Assembly (NCBI GenBank): GCA_002385815.1
Contig: DGEE01000033.1
Coordinates: 14,475 to 19,992 of the forward strand
From: Hungateiclostridiaceae bacterium UBA3934
GTDB taxonomy: Bacteria; Bacillota; Clostridia; Acetivibrionales; DTU013
Direction: 5' to 3'
Length of the DNA: 5,518 nucleotides
Positions within the stretch are counted from its first letter, which is position 1; the number at the start of each line of letters is the position of its first letter. This document shows positions 1 through 5,518 of this stretch, in pieces. Under the pieces are notes generated by a model that saw only the letters and a program-made list of their open reading frames with translations, was not told the DNA's origin and searched no databases. The translations under genes were made by a program, and so were the position numbers.

Positions 1-741
1 AAATCCCACAGGCGTTATGATGTGAGAGAAAGATTCGAGATAAACAGATTTACATATGAGAGATTCTGCGCGCTTAATGACGGTGTGCCGAAACCGCTTG
101 TCATCTCAGAGCTCAATGCTGACGGCGACGTGACAGGGCCATTCGAACAGGCTGAAATGGTGAAGGAATTCTACTATATGTTCAGGGATGAAAAGGCCGA
201 CTGGATGACAGGCATCACTATGTACCAGTTCAGGGACAGAGGGCGTCTGGGTCTGGAACTGGAGGACCCCAACTGCCCTGAAAATGGCATAAAACAGCCC
301 TTGTTCGACGCTTACAGAGAGATAATAAATGATCCCTGGTTCTATCCGACGATGGAAACGGGTGAAGCCGTTGAACTCCCTGTCAAACTGAGATGGGGAG
401 GCTTCGAGGATGCGGATGGTCTGGCGATACCGGTACGGCTGGAGAGGAGTCCGGTCTTTTGCGAGGTCACTTTTGACGAAGAAAATCTGAATGCTGTTTT
501 TGAATTCAATGGCAAGTGGTTTTATAAGGGACCGGGTGTGAAGACCATCGACCTGATGCCCGCATTCTATGAAAGACCGATCAGGGGCGGACAGGAGCTG
601 ATGTTCAGGATGTTCGCACCGCCAGCTGACGGTATGAATGATCCCTCACAGGGCGAAGACTGGGAGATCAATTATTACAGAAAGATCAACAGGCTTCCGA
701 AATTCCGCATAAGGTATGAACCTACAGAACTGAGGGTATAA
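1..741 (+). CDS. C-terminal part of a large protein, possibly a TIM-barrel glycoside hydrolase (5' partial)
   Basis: The reading frame is open from base 1 to the TAA at 739-741, giving 246 visible residues. A GTG at base 22 is available, but the frame continues upstream without a stop and no ribosome binding site precedes it, so the gene almost certainly begins outside the window. Residues 33-39 (LVISELN, with Glu37) followed at about 71-82 by GITMYQFRDRGR resemble the last two strands of a (beta/alpha)8 barrel, where clan GH-A glycosidases carry the nucleophile Glu on strand 7. An LFDAYREI helix then resembles the end of such a barrel. From about residue 118 to the end the protein looks beta-rich, with many aromatic residues, like an accessory beta-sandwich. 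I do not recognise the family; the glycosidase idea is inference from layout. No membrane segment is visible in this part. The gene is followed at once by a strong terminator, so it is the last gene of its transcript. Confidence 0.8.
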   Translation, partial: KSHRRYDVRERFEINRFTYERFCALNDGVPKPLVISELNADGDVTGPFEQAEMVKEFYYMFRDEKADWMTGITMYQFRDRGRLGLELEDPNCPENGIKQPLFDAYREIINDPWFYPTMETGEAVELPVKLRWGGFEDADGLAIPVRLERSPVFCEVTFDEENLNAVFEFNGKWFYKGPGVKTIDLMPAFYERPIRGGQELMFRMFAPPADGMNDPSQGEDWEINYYRKINRLPKFRIRYEPTELRV

Positions 742-750
742 AGTAAAGGC

Positions 751-775
751 AGGACCGGCATAGCCGGTCCTTTTT
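751..775 (+). terminator. Rho-independent terminator of the left-edge gene
   Basis: A perfect 9-bp stem (AGGACCGGC with GCCGGTCCT) closes a 3-base ATA loop and runs into TTTTT at 771-775, nine bases after the stop codon. Read on the minus strand the same stem is followed by a weaker T-containing stretch (GCCTTTACTTTATA), so it may also stop transcripts coming from the convergent LOG-family gene. Confidence 0.93.
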
Positions 776-888
776 ATGAGCTGAGCATCAAGTGCATTGG
801 AAGAGAGAGTTCCTTTGGCTCGATATTTACATATGATTTATATTCCGGCATTAAGCCGTCAGAAGGTGAAACATTGCAGCCGGAGACT

Positions 889-914
889 GCTGACAGGTCA
901 TGTCAGCCATTTTT
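889..914 (+). terminator. Possible second + strand terminator overlapping the 3' end of the LOG-family gene
   Basis: GCTGACA (889-895) and TGTCAGC (901-907) form a perfect 7-bp stem with a 5-base loop. CA and then TTTTT (910-914) follow on the + strand. The loop holds the stop codon of the minus-strand LOG-family gene. Orientation of the T run suits transcripts from the left, so it could act as a backstop behind the stronger terminator at 751-775, or end antisense RNA entering the gene. On the minus strand no T run follows, so it does not look like that gene's own terminator. The stem is only moderately stable. Confidence 0.4.
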
Positions 915-1473
915 CCCTTATTTCGATCGGCTTGTATGTCTCGATATACTCCAGTGCATCTTCTGTATCTGTTGTGACATGGTAGAGCAGGCTTGATTCA
1001 GGTTTGGCGAAATGCTGATCCATGATGTGCCCGAACTGTTCCAGCAGTGCATCGAAAAATCCGTCGAAATTGAGTATCACGATGGGTTTGTTGTGATATT
1101 TCAACTGCTTCAGTGTGATTATCTCCAGGAATTCTTCGAGAGTGCCGAAACCACCGGGGAGCGCTATGAAGGCATCAGACCTTTCATCCATAATGGCTTT
1201 TCTCTCTCTCAGGGATTTTGTGACTATCAGTTCATCACAGGTTTCATAAACGACACCTTTCTGATTCAGTGCTTCCGGTATGATGCCAACAACCCTGCCG
1301 TTATGGCGGTGGACAGCTGTGGCGGCTGCTCCCATCAGACCTCTTACACCGCCGCCGAACAGCAGCGTATCGCCGTTCCTCGCAATCGCTTCACCCAACC
1401 GGGATGCGATATCGAAATACTTCCTGTCTATCAGGTTGCTGGATGAAGCATAGACGCAGATAACCTTGTTCAT
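898..1473 (-). CDS. LOG family protein (nucleoside 5'-monophosphate phosphoribohydrolase, TIGR00730-like)
   Basis: This is a 191-residue protein of typical length for the LOG (lysine decarboxylase-like fold) family. Members hydrolyse cytokinin riboside 5'-monophosphate, or in many bacteria purine nucleoside 5'-monophosphates such as AMP, to free base and ribose 5-phosphate in the cytoplasm. The N-terminal MNKVICVYASSS strand, the nucleotide-binding GGGVRGLMG (residues 40-48), the RERK region (89-92) that supplies the catalytic Arg, and PGGFGTLEE (106-114) with the catalytic Glu are all present. The start is the ATG at 1473, preceded by GGAGGT four bases away. The frame stays open upstream to 1596, but that extension has no family similarity and overlaps the divergent promoter. 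The gene is monocistronic here, convergent with the left-edge gene and divergent from the methyltransferase. The family assignment is firm; the physiological substrate cannot be read from sequence. Confidence 0.95.
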   Translation of the reverse strand: MNKVICVYASSSNLIDRKYFDIASRLGEAIARNGDTLLFGGGVRGLMGAAATAVHRHNGRVVGIIPEALNQKGVVYETCDELIVTKSLRERKAIMDERSDAFIALPGGFGTLEEFLEIITLKQLKYHNKPIVILNFDGFFDALLEQFGHIMDQHFAKPESSLLYHVTTDTEDALEYIETYKPIEIREKWLT

Positions 1474-1477
1474 AAAT

Positions 1478-1483
1478 ACCTCC
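1478..1483 (-). promoter_or_regulatory. Ribosome binding site fixing the LOG-family start
   Basis: The minus strand reads GGAGGT, then ATTT, then ATG. This strong Shine-Dalgarno site decides for the 191-residue form over the longer frame that is open up to 1596. Confidence 0.85.
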
Positions 1484-1503
1484 GCTGATATTCTGGCTAT
1501 TTG

Positions 1504-1541
1504 CATAATATAATAACCTATGGAGCCTGAAAAGAAAACAA
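1504..1541 (-). promoter_or_regulatory. Weak candidate promoter for the LOG-family gene
   Basis: Upstream of the LOG-family start the minus strand has an AT-rich stretch, TTATTATATTATG (bases 1516 down to 1504), containing -10-like hexamers such as TATTAT and TATATT. The only -35-like element, TTGTTT (1541-1536), lies 19-20 bases away, which is long. A promoter is expected here because the neighbouring gene is divergent, but the exact elements are uncertain. Confidence 0.35.
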
Positions 1542-1586
1542 CCCGGAAGCCAAATAAAGCCTGACCCCGAAAAAACACATGATTTC

Positions 1587-1615
1587 TTGACCGCATATCA
1601 GCTTTGGTCTATGAT
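1587..1615 (+). promoter_or_regulatory. Sigma-A-type promoter of the methyltransferase gene
   Basis: TTGACC (1587-1592), a 17-base spacer and TATGAT (1610-1615) match the housekeeping consensus at 5 of 6 positions in each hexamer. A run of six A (1570-1575) sits just upstream like an UP element. Transcription should begin near 1622, leaving a leader of about 24 bases to the chosen ATG at 1646. Confidence 0.8.
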
Positions 1616-1632
1616 ATTATCATGTCACAGGT

Positions 1633-1638
1633 GGGGAG
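1633..1638 (+). promoter_or_regulatory. Ribosome binding site of the methyltransferase gene
   Basis: GGGGAG is spaced seven bases from the ATG at 1646. Earlier in-frame starts are the TTG at 1604, which lies inside the promoter spacer, and the ATG at 1622, which lies on the predicted transcript start and has no site. This motif therefore favours 1646. A GTG at 1643 is possible but closer than ideal. Confidence 0.6.
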
Positions 1639-1645
1639 TATCGTG

Positions 1646-2257
1646 ATGAAAAAGCTGGATATCATCAGGACATATTATGAGACCAATTTATCGAAGGGTC
1701 TGCCGGAATACGGCATACTCGGCTGGGAAAGCGAAGAGGCGCAGCGGCTGAGATTCGACATGCTGTTGTCAGCGGTGGACCTCGAAGGAAAGGCGCTGCT
1801 GGACGTGGGATGCGGTACCGGCAATCTCCTGGAACATATCATAAACAAGGGTATAAACATAAAGTACACTGGCGTGGATCTGCTGGACAAAATGATTTGT
1901 ATTGCAAAGAGCAAGGGTCTTTCCGGTGATTTCATCCATGCTGATATCTTTGAGAACCGGATATTTGAAAACGAGTTATTCGACGTGATATACACATCGG
2001 GTATTTTCAACCTGGATCTGGGAAACAACATCGACTTCCTGAAAAGGGCCATAAGGCTGTTTCTGGACCTTTCAAGAAAGTATGTGGTCTTCAACCTTCT
2101 TCACAGGGATTCTCCGGACAGGGAAGACAAATACTTCTATTCCAGTCCCGATGAAGTCGCTGATTTGCTGGAAGTCTATTCGGACAGGATCGGGAGCGTC
2201 GAGTTTATAGAAGCGTATCTTAAAAATGATTTCACCACTGTGATTTGCAAAAAATAG
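1646..2257 (+). CDS. Class I SAM-dependent methyltransferase
   Basis: This 203-residue soluble protein carries the hallmarks of the Rossmann-fold methyltransferases that transfer a methyl group from S-adenosylmethionine. Motif I is LLDVGCGTG (residues 51-59). The acidic residue after strand 2 is Asp78 in TGVD, which binds the ribose of the cofactor. HAD (98-100) is the adenine-contacting motif, and FDVIYTSGIFN (112-122) forms strand 4 and the active-site edge. The lead-in GILGWESEEAQRLRF (23-37) is a conserved pre-motif in one group of small bacterial methyltransferases. The C-terminal third (from about 145) is short and should shape the substrate pocket; nothing in it identifies the substrate, so small molecule, lipid or protein remain open. 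The ATG at 1646 was chosen from the GGGGAG site and the promoter position. The gene stands alone, divergent from the LOG-family gene and convergent with the peptidase. Confidence 0.92.
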   Translation: MKKLDIIRTYYETNLSKGLPEYGILGWESEEAQRLRFDMLLSAVDLEGKALLDVGCGTGNLLEHIINKGINIKYTGVDLLDKMICIAKSKGLSGDFIHADIFENRIFENELFDVIYTSGIFNLDLGNNIDFLKRAIRLFLDLSRKYVVFNLLHRDSPDREDKYFYSSPDEVADLLEVYSDRIGSVEFIEAYLKNDFTTVICKK

Positions 2258-2303
2258 CATATCTGCTGAGGTCTGCGAATGCCCGCCGGAGTTTTCAGAT
2301 ATG
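2258..2303. repeat. 8-bp inverted repeat just after the methyltransferase stop
   Basis: CATATCTG (2258-2265) and CAGATATG (2296-2303) are exact reverse complements separated by 30 bases, beginning directly after the stop codon. Neither strand has a T run after the stem, so this is not a canonical intrinsic terminator. It could be an RNA 3'-end structure or chance. Confidence 0.4.
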
Positions 2304-2328
2304 AAGCTTCCGGGACATGTCTGCAAAT

Positions 2329-2361
2329 GGCACATGCCAGAAGTATCTACAGGCACTTGCC
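2329..2361. repeat. Paired near-palindromes GGCACATGCC and GGCACTTGCC
   Basis: Two 10-base near-palindromes (2329-2338 and 2352-2361) differ at one base and start 23 bases apart. They can also pair with each other as two 4-bp helices around a 2x2 internal loop, with a 13-base hairpin loop. They lie in the 121-base gap between the convergent methyltransferase and peptidase genes, which has no ordinary terminator. Their role is unknown. Confidence 0.35.
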
Positions 2362-2378
2362 CGGCCTATCCAACTGTT

Positions 2379-3650
2379 TCAGACTACTGCACCCAGGAGC
2401 AGCGCGCCTTCATTTTCCTGGTATATTGACGGCAACTGACTCAACGGGATAGGGTTGACGCCCCTTCCCGCCTCGAATGTGTAGCCGGGCCTTCTGAATT
2501 CCTGCAGGAACCAGTCCTTATACCCCGCATAGGCAGCTTCAGGCGTGCCTGCTTCGACAGCATAGCCTGTGATGGCAGCGAACTGGTTTGCGATGGTGAG
2601 CGCGACAGGGGGAGCATAGTCCTTGAACTGCCAGTATATGACTTCGCCCTGGGTGTGATAGGCGATAACGATACGGAAATTATGAGCGCGGGTGAAATCC
2701 GCCATCGCCCTGGACTCAGGCTCTGATAAAGGTGCTTCACCGCCGTAATCCCTAGGCGCCGGCCCTGTTATCCCCTGCTCCAGTTCTTCTTCTTTTTCCT
2801 TTTCCCAATCGGCAGGATAATTTAAGTTCAGATCTACACCACGTATATTCGCTTTCCATACGCTGGGCAGCGGCAGCCCGGTTCTGTTGAGGCGTGCTGC
2901 ATTGGCGAATGCCGGGTCATCGTAATTGGGCCAGTAGGCCACCAGATCGACGCCGTCCGGATTCACCAGTGGTACCAGATAGATGCTCGTAAGGTTGTAC
3001 AGCTCACGGATATCGTAACCCTGTATGCTGCCCTGTGCCGCATAGGCTTTTGCATAGTTTTCCGCAAACTTCATCAGTACCGGTGTCGTTATGGATTCGT
3101 TGGCATGATGGGATGCATTATAGGAGACCTCCCTGGGGCCCGTGCCCAGCCTTATATAATAAAGTTCCCTGCCCATCACGCTCCTGCCGATGGATCCTGT
3201 TTCGAGGAACGGGTATCTCGCTTTCAGGCCCTCTATCTGCCTTTGCACGATCTCGTATGTGGGAGCCACATCCAGTGTTACGACATCTATGCCATATGGT
3301 ATCACAAGCCGCTGCCCGACCATTATCACATTCGGATCGATCCCCGGATTCGCCGTTATGATGGCATCAACAGAGGTATAGTAAGCACGCGCGATCTGAT
3401 ATAAAGTGTCGCCCGGCCGGACTGTGTATGTGTCATATCCCCGGAGCAGCCGGTCGAGTACAGCCCATGTTGCAGGCCCGACTATCCCGTCCGGGACCAG
3501 TGAGTTGTTGGTCTGGAATGCGGTGACGGCCTGATATGTCCCCGATCCGAATATACCGTCCACCGGTCCTGCATTATACCCTATCCTGTTCAGAAGACTT
3601 TGTACGACTCTTACATCAGGTCCTGACGAGCCGCGGGAAATCGTCTGCAT
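2379..3650 (-). CDS. M14 family metallopeptidase with peptidoglycan-binding and LysM domains (gamma-D-glutamyl-L-diamino acid endopeptidase I-like)
   Basis: This 423-residue protein has three parts. A PG_binding_1 domain covers about residues 5-66 (SRGSSGPDVRVVQSLL, then GPVDGIFGSGT and PDGIVGPATW). A LysM domain covers about 74-118 (YTVRPGDTLYQIA to GQRLVIP). A zinc carboxypeptidase-like M14 domain covers about 130-423. Zinc ligands are His182 and Glu185 (HANE) and His332 (AYHTQGE); the general base is Glu393 (YTFEAGRG). Arg270 in NIRGVDLN matches Arg127 of carboxypeptidase A, whereas the position of substrate-binding Arg145 is Leu276 (DLNLNYP). This pattern fits endopeptidase I-like enzymes that cut the gamma-D-Glu-diaminopimelate bond of wall peptides. 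No signal peptide is visible, as in the sporulation-linked cytoplasmic enzyme of Lysinibacillus, so a role in spore wall metabolism or peptide recycling is inferred. The start is the ATG at 3650, where domain similarity begins. Its ribosome site is weak (GGTG six bases away), and a GTG three codons earlier is an alternative. Confidence 0.93.
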   Translation of the reverse strand: MQTISRGSSGPDVRVVQSLLNRIGYNAGPVDGIFGSGTYQAVTAFQTNNSLVPDGIVGPATWAVLDRLLRGYDTYTVRPGDTLYQIARAYYTSVDAIITANPGIDPNVIMVGQRLVIPYGIDVVTLDVAPTYEIVQRQIEGLKARYPFLETGSIGRSVMGRELYYIRLGTGPREVSYNASHHANESITTPVLMKFAENYAKAYAAQGSIQGYDIRELYNLTSIYLVPLVNPDGVDLVAYWPNYDDPAFANAARLNRTGLPLPSVWKANIRGVDLNLNYPADWEKEKEEELEQGITGPAPRDYGGEAPLSEPESRAMADFTRAHNFRIVIAYHTQGEVIYWQFKDYAPPVALTIANQFAAITGYAVEAGTPEAAYAGYKDWFLQEFRRPGYTFEAGRGVNPIPLSQLPSIYQENEGALLLGAVV

Positions 3651-3710
3651 AAAAAACACCAGCCTTGTTCCTGATATGTTGGATATGGATACACCCCGAA
3701 TGTCACTATC

Positions 3711-3740
3711 ATTATATTGAGGACACTGCCCGGATGTGTT
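3711..3740 (-). promoter_or_regulatory. Candidate promoter of the M14 peptidase gene
   Basis: The minus strand has a perfect TATAAT (bases 3716 down to 3711), about 60 bases upstream of the peptidase start. The -35 region is poor: AACACA at 18-base spacing matches only half the consensus. A strong -10 with a weak -35 suggests a promoter needing an activator or having low basal output. I looked for sporulation sigma-factor patterns and did not find a convincing one. Confidence 0.5.
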
Positions 3741-3747
3741 ACGCTTC

Positions 3748-3776
3748 TTGATATTTGAGAGTATTTGGGATACAAT
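3748..3776 (+). promoter_or_regulatory. Sigma-A-type promoter of the histidine kinase gene
   Basis: TTGATA (3748-3753), a 17-base spacer and TACAAT (3771-3776) match the housekeeping consensus at 5 of 6 positions each. The start of transcription should be near 3783, about 16 bases before the GGAGG ribosome site at 3799-3803. The AT-rich block upstream also holds the oppositely directed TATAAT of the peptidase promoter. Confidence 0.8.
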
Positions 3777-3808
3777 CAGAAAAACGGAGGTTGCGGCCGG
3801 AGGAAACC

Positions 3809-5518
3809 ATGAATGATGCAGGTTGTCTGAACAATGCAGGTTATAAGGATGCACTTCAGCAAAACTCAAAATTACTGACCACATTACTGGATGTGTCCAA
3901 TCTGGTCACATCGACGATGGAACTGAGACCTCTGCTTGAAGCTATCCTGGACAAGCTCAGGACAATCATCGAATACAGGGATGCAAAGATATTCATATCC
4001 CAGGGTGACCGTGTCAGTGTGATAGCCCACAGATCCAAGCTCAAGCCTGAGCAGGAGCGCACTTATTCACTGCCTTTGGAAAAGGATATTCTCCGAAAGC
4101 CGGTGGTCATAGATGACCTGTGGTCGGATGACAAGCTGGCGGTCGAATTCAGAAAAAACATGCAGGGGTACATGGACACCATCTTCAAAGATGCGAGATG
4201 CTGGATGAGCCTGCCCATGGTCTACAAGGATACTGTAATCGGCATCATGACGCTGGACCATACCGAGCCGGGATATTATAGGGATTATCATGTGGAGCTC
4301 GGTACAGCTTTTGCCAACCAGGCTGCCATCGAATACGAAAATGCCAAGCTGTATGATGAAGTAAAAAGACGACTGCAGGAAAATGAACAGAGAAGGCGTG
4401 TGGCAGAAAGCCTGAAGGACATACTGAGGGCGCTGAACTCAAACAGATCACTTGAAGATATACTCAGCTTTATAATCAGACAGGCGGCCATGCTGCTCCA
4501 GGCGGATGGGGCGGCACTGTTCAGGCTCGACGGTGAGAACGGGCTCCTGCATATAGTTGCGACCTTCGGGATGCCTCACCTGGAGAATCTGGACAGCCAT
4601 GCGGGCTTCAGGGCCCCTATGCTGCAAAGGACCTTTGCTGAGAAAAAACCAATTGTCAGGACAGACCCGTCTGAATTAGATGAGTCGATGTATGACCATC
4701 CTGTTGTGAACGCACATGTGAAATGGCTCCGGGACCACTGCTGCAAGATGACAGCCGTCCCGCTGATATGCAAGGATGAGGTATACGGTGGAATAGCACT
4801 TTACTTCAAGTGTGACGGAGATGGTATGGACAGAGTTGTCTCAAATGAAGACCTGACTCTTGCCATGTCATTTGCAGACCAGGCTGCCCTGGCCATCGAC
4901 AATACAAGGCTCAAGCAGCAGGCAGAGGAGGCTGCTGTTGTGGCAGAGAGGAACCGGCTGGCACGCGATCTCCATGATGCTGTCACCCAGACATTGTTTT
5001 CGGCGAGCATTATTGCAGAAGTGGTGCCGAAGATATGGGAGCGGAACAGGGATGAAGGGATGAAGAGGCTTGATGAACTCAAGCAGCTGACCCGGGGGGC
5101 GCTGGCTGAGATGCGTACACTCCTTTTCGAGCTGAGACCTGCAACGCTTGTAGAGGCACCGATAGAAGAATTGCTCAGGCAACTGGGTGAAGCTGTGACC
5201 GGCAGGTCGCGCATCCCTGTGAAGCTGGATATAAAGGGGACTGCAAAGCTTCCGCCTGAGGTCAAGATCGTATTTTACCGTGTTGCCCAGGAAGCGCTGA
5301 ACAATATAGCCAAGCACTCAGGAGCAAAAAAGGCGGTAGTCGGGCTCAGTGTAAATGAGGATCCGCGTCTGGGGATCATCGTTGCCGTTCTCCGCGTCAC
5401 TGACGATGGAAGGGGTTTTGAGCTGCAAAACATCGATTCCGGACGCTTTGGTCTGAGTATAATGAAAGAACGGGCGGAGTCGGCGGGCGCCGAGCTCAGG
5501 GTCACATCAAAACCGGGC
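3809..5518 (+). CDS. Soluble GAF-GAF sensor histidine kinase, NarL-partner (HisKA_3) type, 3' partial
   Basis: The frame runs from the ATG at 3809 to the window edge with no stop (570 residues). GGAGG lies five bases before the ATG. Residues about 39-176 form a first GAF domain, 176-207 a charged helical linker, 214-366 a second GAF domain, 380-446 the HisKA_3 dimerisation domain and about 485 onward the HATPase_c domain. The phosphoacceptor is His389 in ARDLHDAVTQTL; the adjoining Asp390 and Gln394 form the DxxxQ motif linked to phosphatase activity on the partner regulator. The N box is EALNNIAKH (495-503), the G1 box DDGRGF (532-537), and GRFGLSIMKERAE (545-557) is the G2 region. The frame ends at SKPG, where relatives have about 10-30 residues left. 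No transmembrane helix or signal peptide is seen, so it senses a cytosolic cue through its GAF domains. A LuxR/NarL-type regulator gene is expected downstream. The second GAF domain has Cys311, Cys312, Cys321 and Cys335; their role is unknown. Confidence 0.95.
   Translation, partial: MNDAGCLNNAGYKDALQQNSKLLTTLLDVSNLVTSTMELRPLLEAILDKLRTIIEYRDAKIFISQGDRVSVIAHRSKLKPEQERTYSLPLEKDILRKPVVIDDLWSDDKLAVEFRKNMQGYMDTIFKDARCWMSLPMVYKDTVIGIMTLDHTEPGYYRDYHVELGTAFANQAAIEYENAKLYDEVKRRLQENEQRRRVAESLKDILRALNSNRSLEDILSFIIRQAAMLLQADGAALFRLDGENGLLHIVATFGMPHLENLDSHAGFRAPMLQRTFAEKKPIVRTDPSELDESMYDHPVVNAHVKWLRDHCCKMTAVPLICKDEVYGGIALYFKCDGDGMDRVVSNEDLTLAMSFADQAALAIDNTRLKQQAEEAAVVAERNRLARDLHDAVTQTLFSASIIAEVVPKIWERNRDEGMKRLDELKQLTRGALAEMRTLLFELRPATLVEAPIEELLRQLGEAVTGRSRIPVKLDIKGTAKLPPEVKIVFYRVAQEALNNIAKHSGAKKAVVGLSVNEDPRLGIIVAVLRVTDDGRGFELQNIDSGRFGLSIMKERAESAGAELRVTSKPG

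Noticed and set aside
797..985. 62-codon + strand frame between the left-edge gene and the LOG-family gene
   Set aside because: It overlaps the LOG-family 3' end antisense, has no ribosome site and crosses the hairpin at 889-907.
1012..1446. 144-codon + strand frame
   Set aside because: It lies antisense inside the LOG-family gene, has no family resemblance and has no ribosome site; it is a shadow of the conserved gene.
1524..1564. AGCCTGA repeated at 1524-1530 and 1558-1564, upstream of the LOG-family gene
   Set aside because: A 7-base direct repeat 34 bases apart could be an operator pair but is short enough to be chance; nothing else supports it.
1474..1596. 41-residue N-terminal extension of the LOG-family frame
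   Set aside because: The family N-terminus begins at MNKVICVYAS, and that ATG has a strong ribosome site. The extension crosses the promoter of the neighbouring gene.
2303..2310. GAAGCTTC palindrome
   Set aside because: An 8-base palindrome of this kind is expected by chance at this scale and has no partner copy.
3651..3884. 78-residue N-terminal extension of the M14 peptidase frame
   Set aside because: The extension has no domain similarity, runs through both divergent promoters and overlaps the start of the kinase gene. The peptidoglycan-binding domain begins right at the ATG at 3650.
4801..5317. Two long minus-strand frames of about 150 codons
   Set aside because: Both lie antisense within the HisKA_3 part of the kinase, which has all expected motifs on the + strand; their Ser/Arg/Leu-rich composition is typical of shadow frames.

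Overview
The window looks like ordinary chromosome from a Firmicute, most likely a mid-GC member of the Clostridia. The reasons are purine-rich GGAGG-type ribosome binding sites, sigma-A-like promoters (TTGATA-N17-TACAAT and TTGACC-N17-TATGAT), frequent AGG/AGA and ATA codons, and a leaderless gamma-D-glutamyl-diamino-acid-type M14 peptidase of the kind found in spore formers. This placement is inference from style and gene content, not from a marker gene.

Five protein genes alternate strictly in strand. (1) At the left edge, on +, is the 3' part of a gene for a large protein that may end a TIM-barrel glycosidase; it runs into a strong intrinsic terminator. (2) A LOG-family nucleoside-monophosphate phosphoribohydrolase lies on the minus strand. 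(3) A class I SAM-dependent methyltransferase of unknown substrate lies on +, behind a clear promoter. (4) A cell-wall-type M14 metallopeptidase with an N-terminal peptidoglycan-binding domain and a LysM domain lies on the minus strand. (5) A soluble GAF-GAF-HisKA_3-HATPase sensor histidine kinase lies on + and is cut by the right edge, probably just short of its end.

Because of the alternation, no two genes form an operon inside the window, and each seems to have its own promoter. Junctions 1/2 and 3/4 are convergent; junctions 2/3 and 4/5 are divergent. The annotated genes share no obvious pathway. The kinase probably pairs with a response regulator encoded just past the right edge. Divergent placement of the peptidase and kinase makes shared control possible but not shown.

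No gene-free stretch exceeds 300 bases. The gaps (about 156, 172, 121 and 158 bases) hold terminators, promoters and small inverted repeats. I see no tRNA, rRNA, CRISPR array, insertion sequence, prophage gene or attachment site. Nothing here strongly suggests an undescribed system. The most useful leads are the unidentified left-edge protein and a cysteine group in the kinase's second GAF domain.
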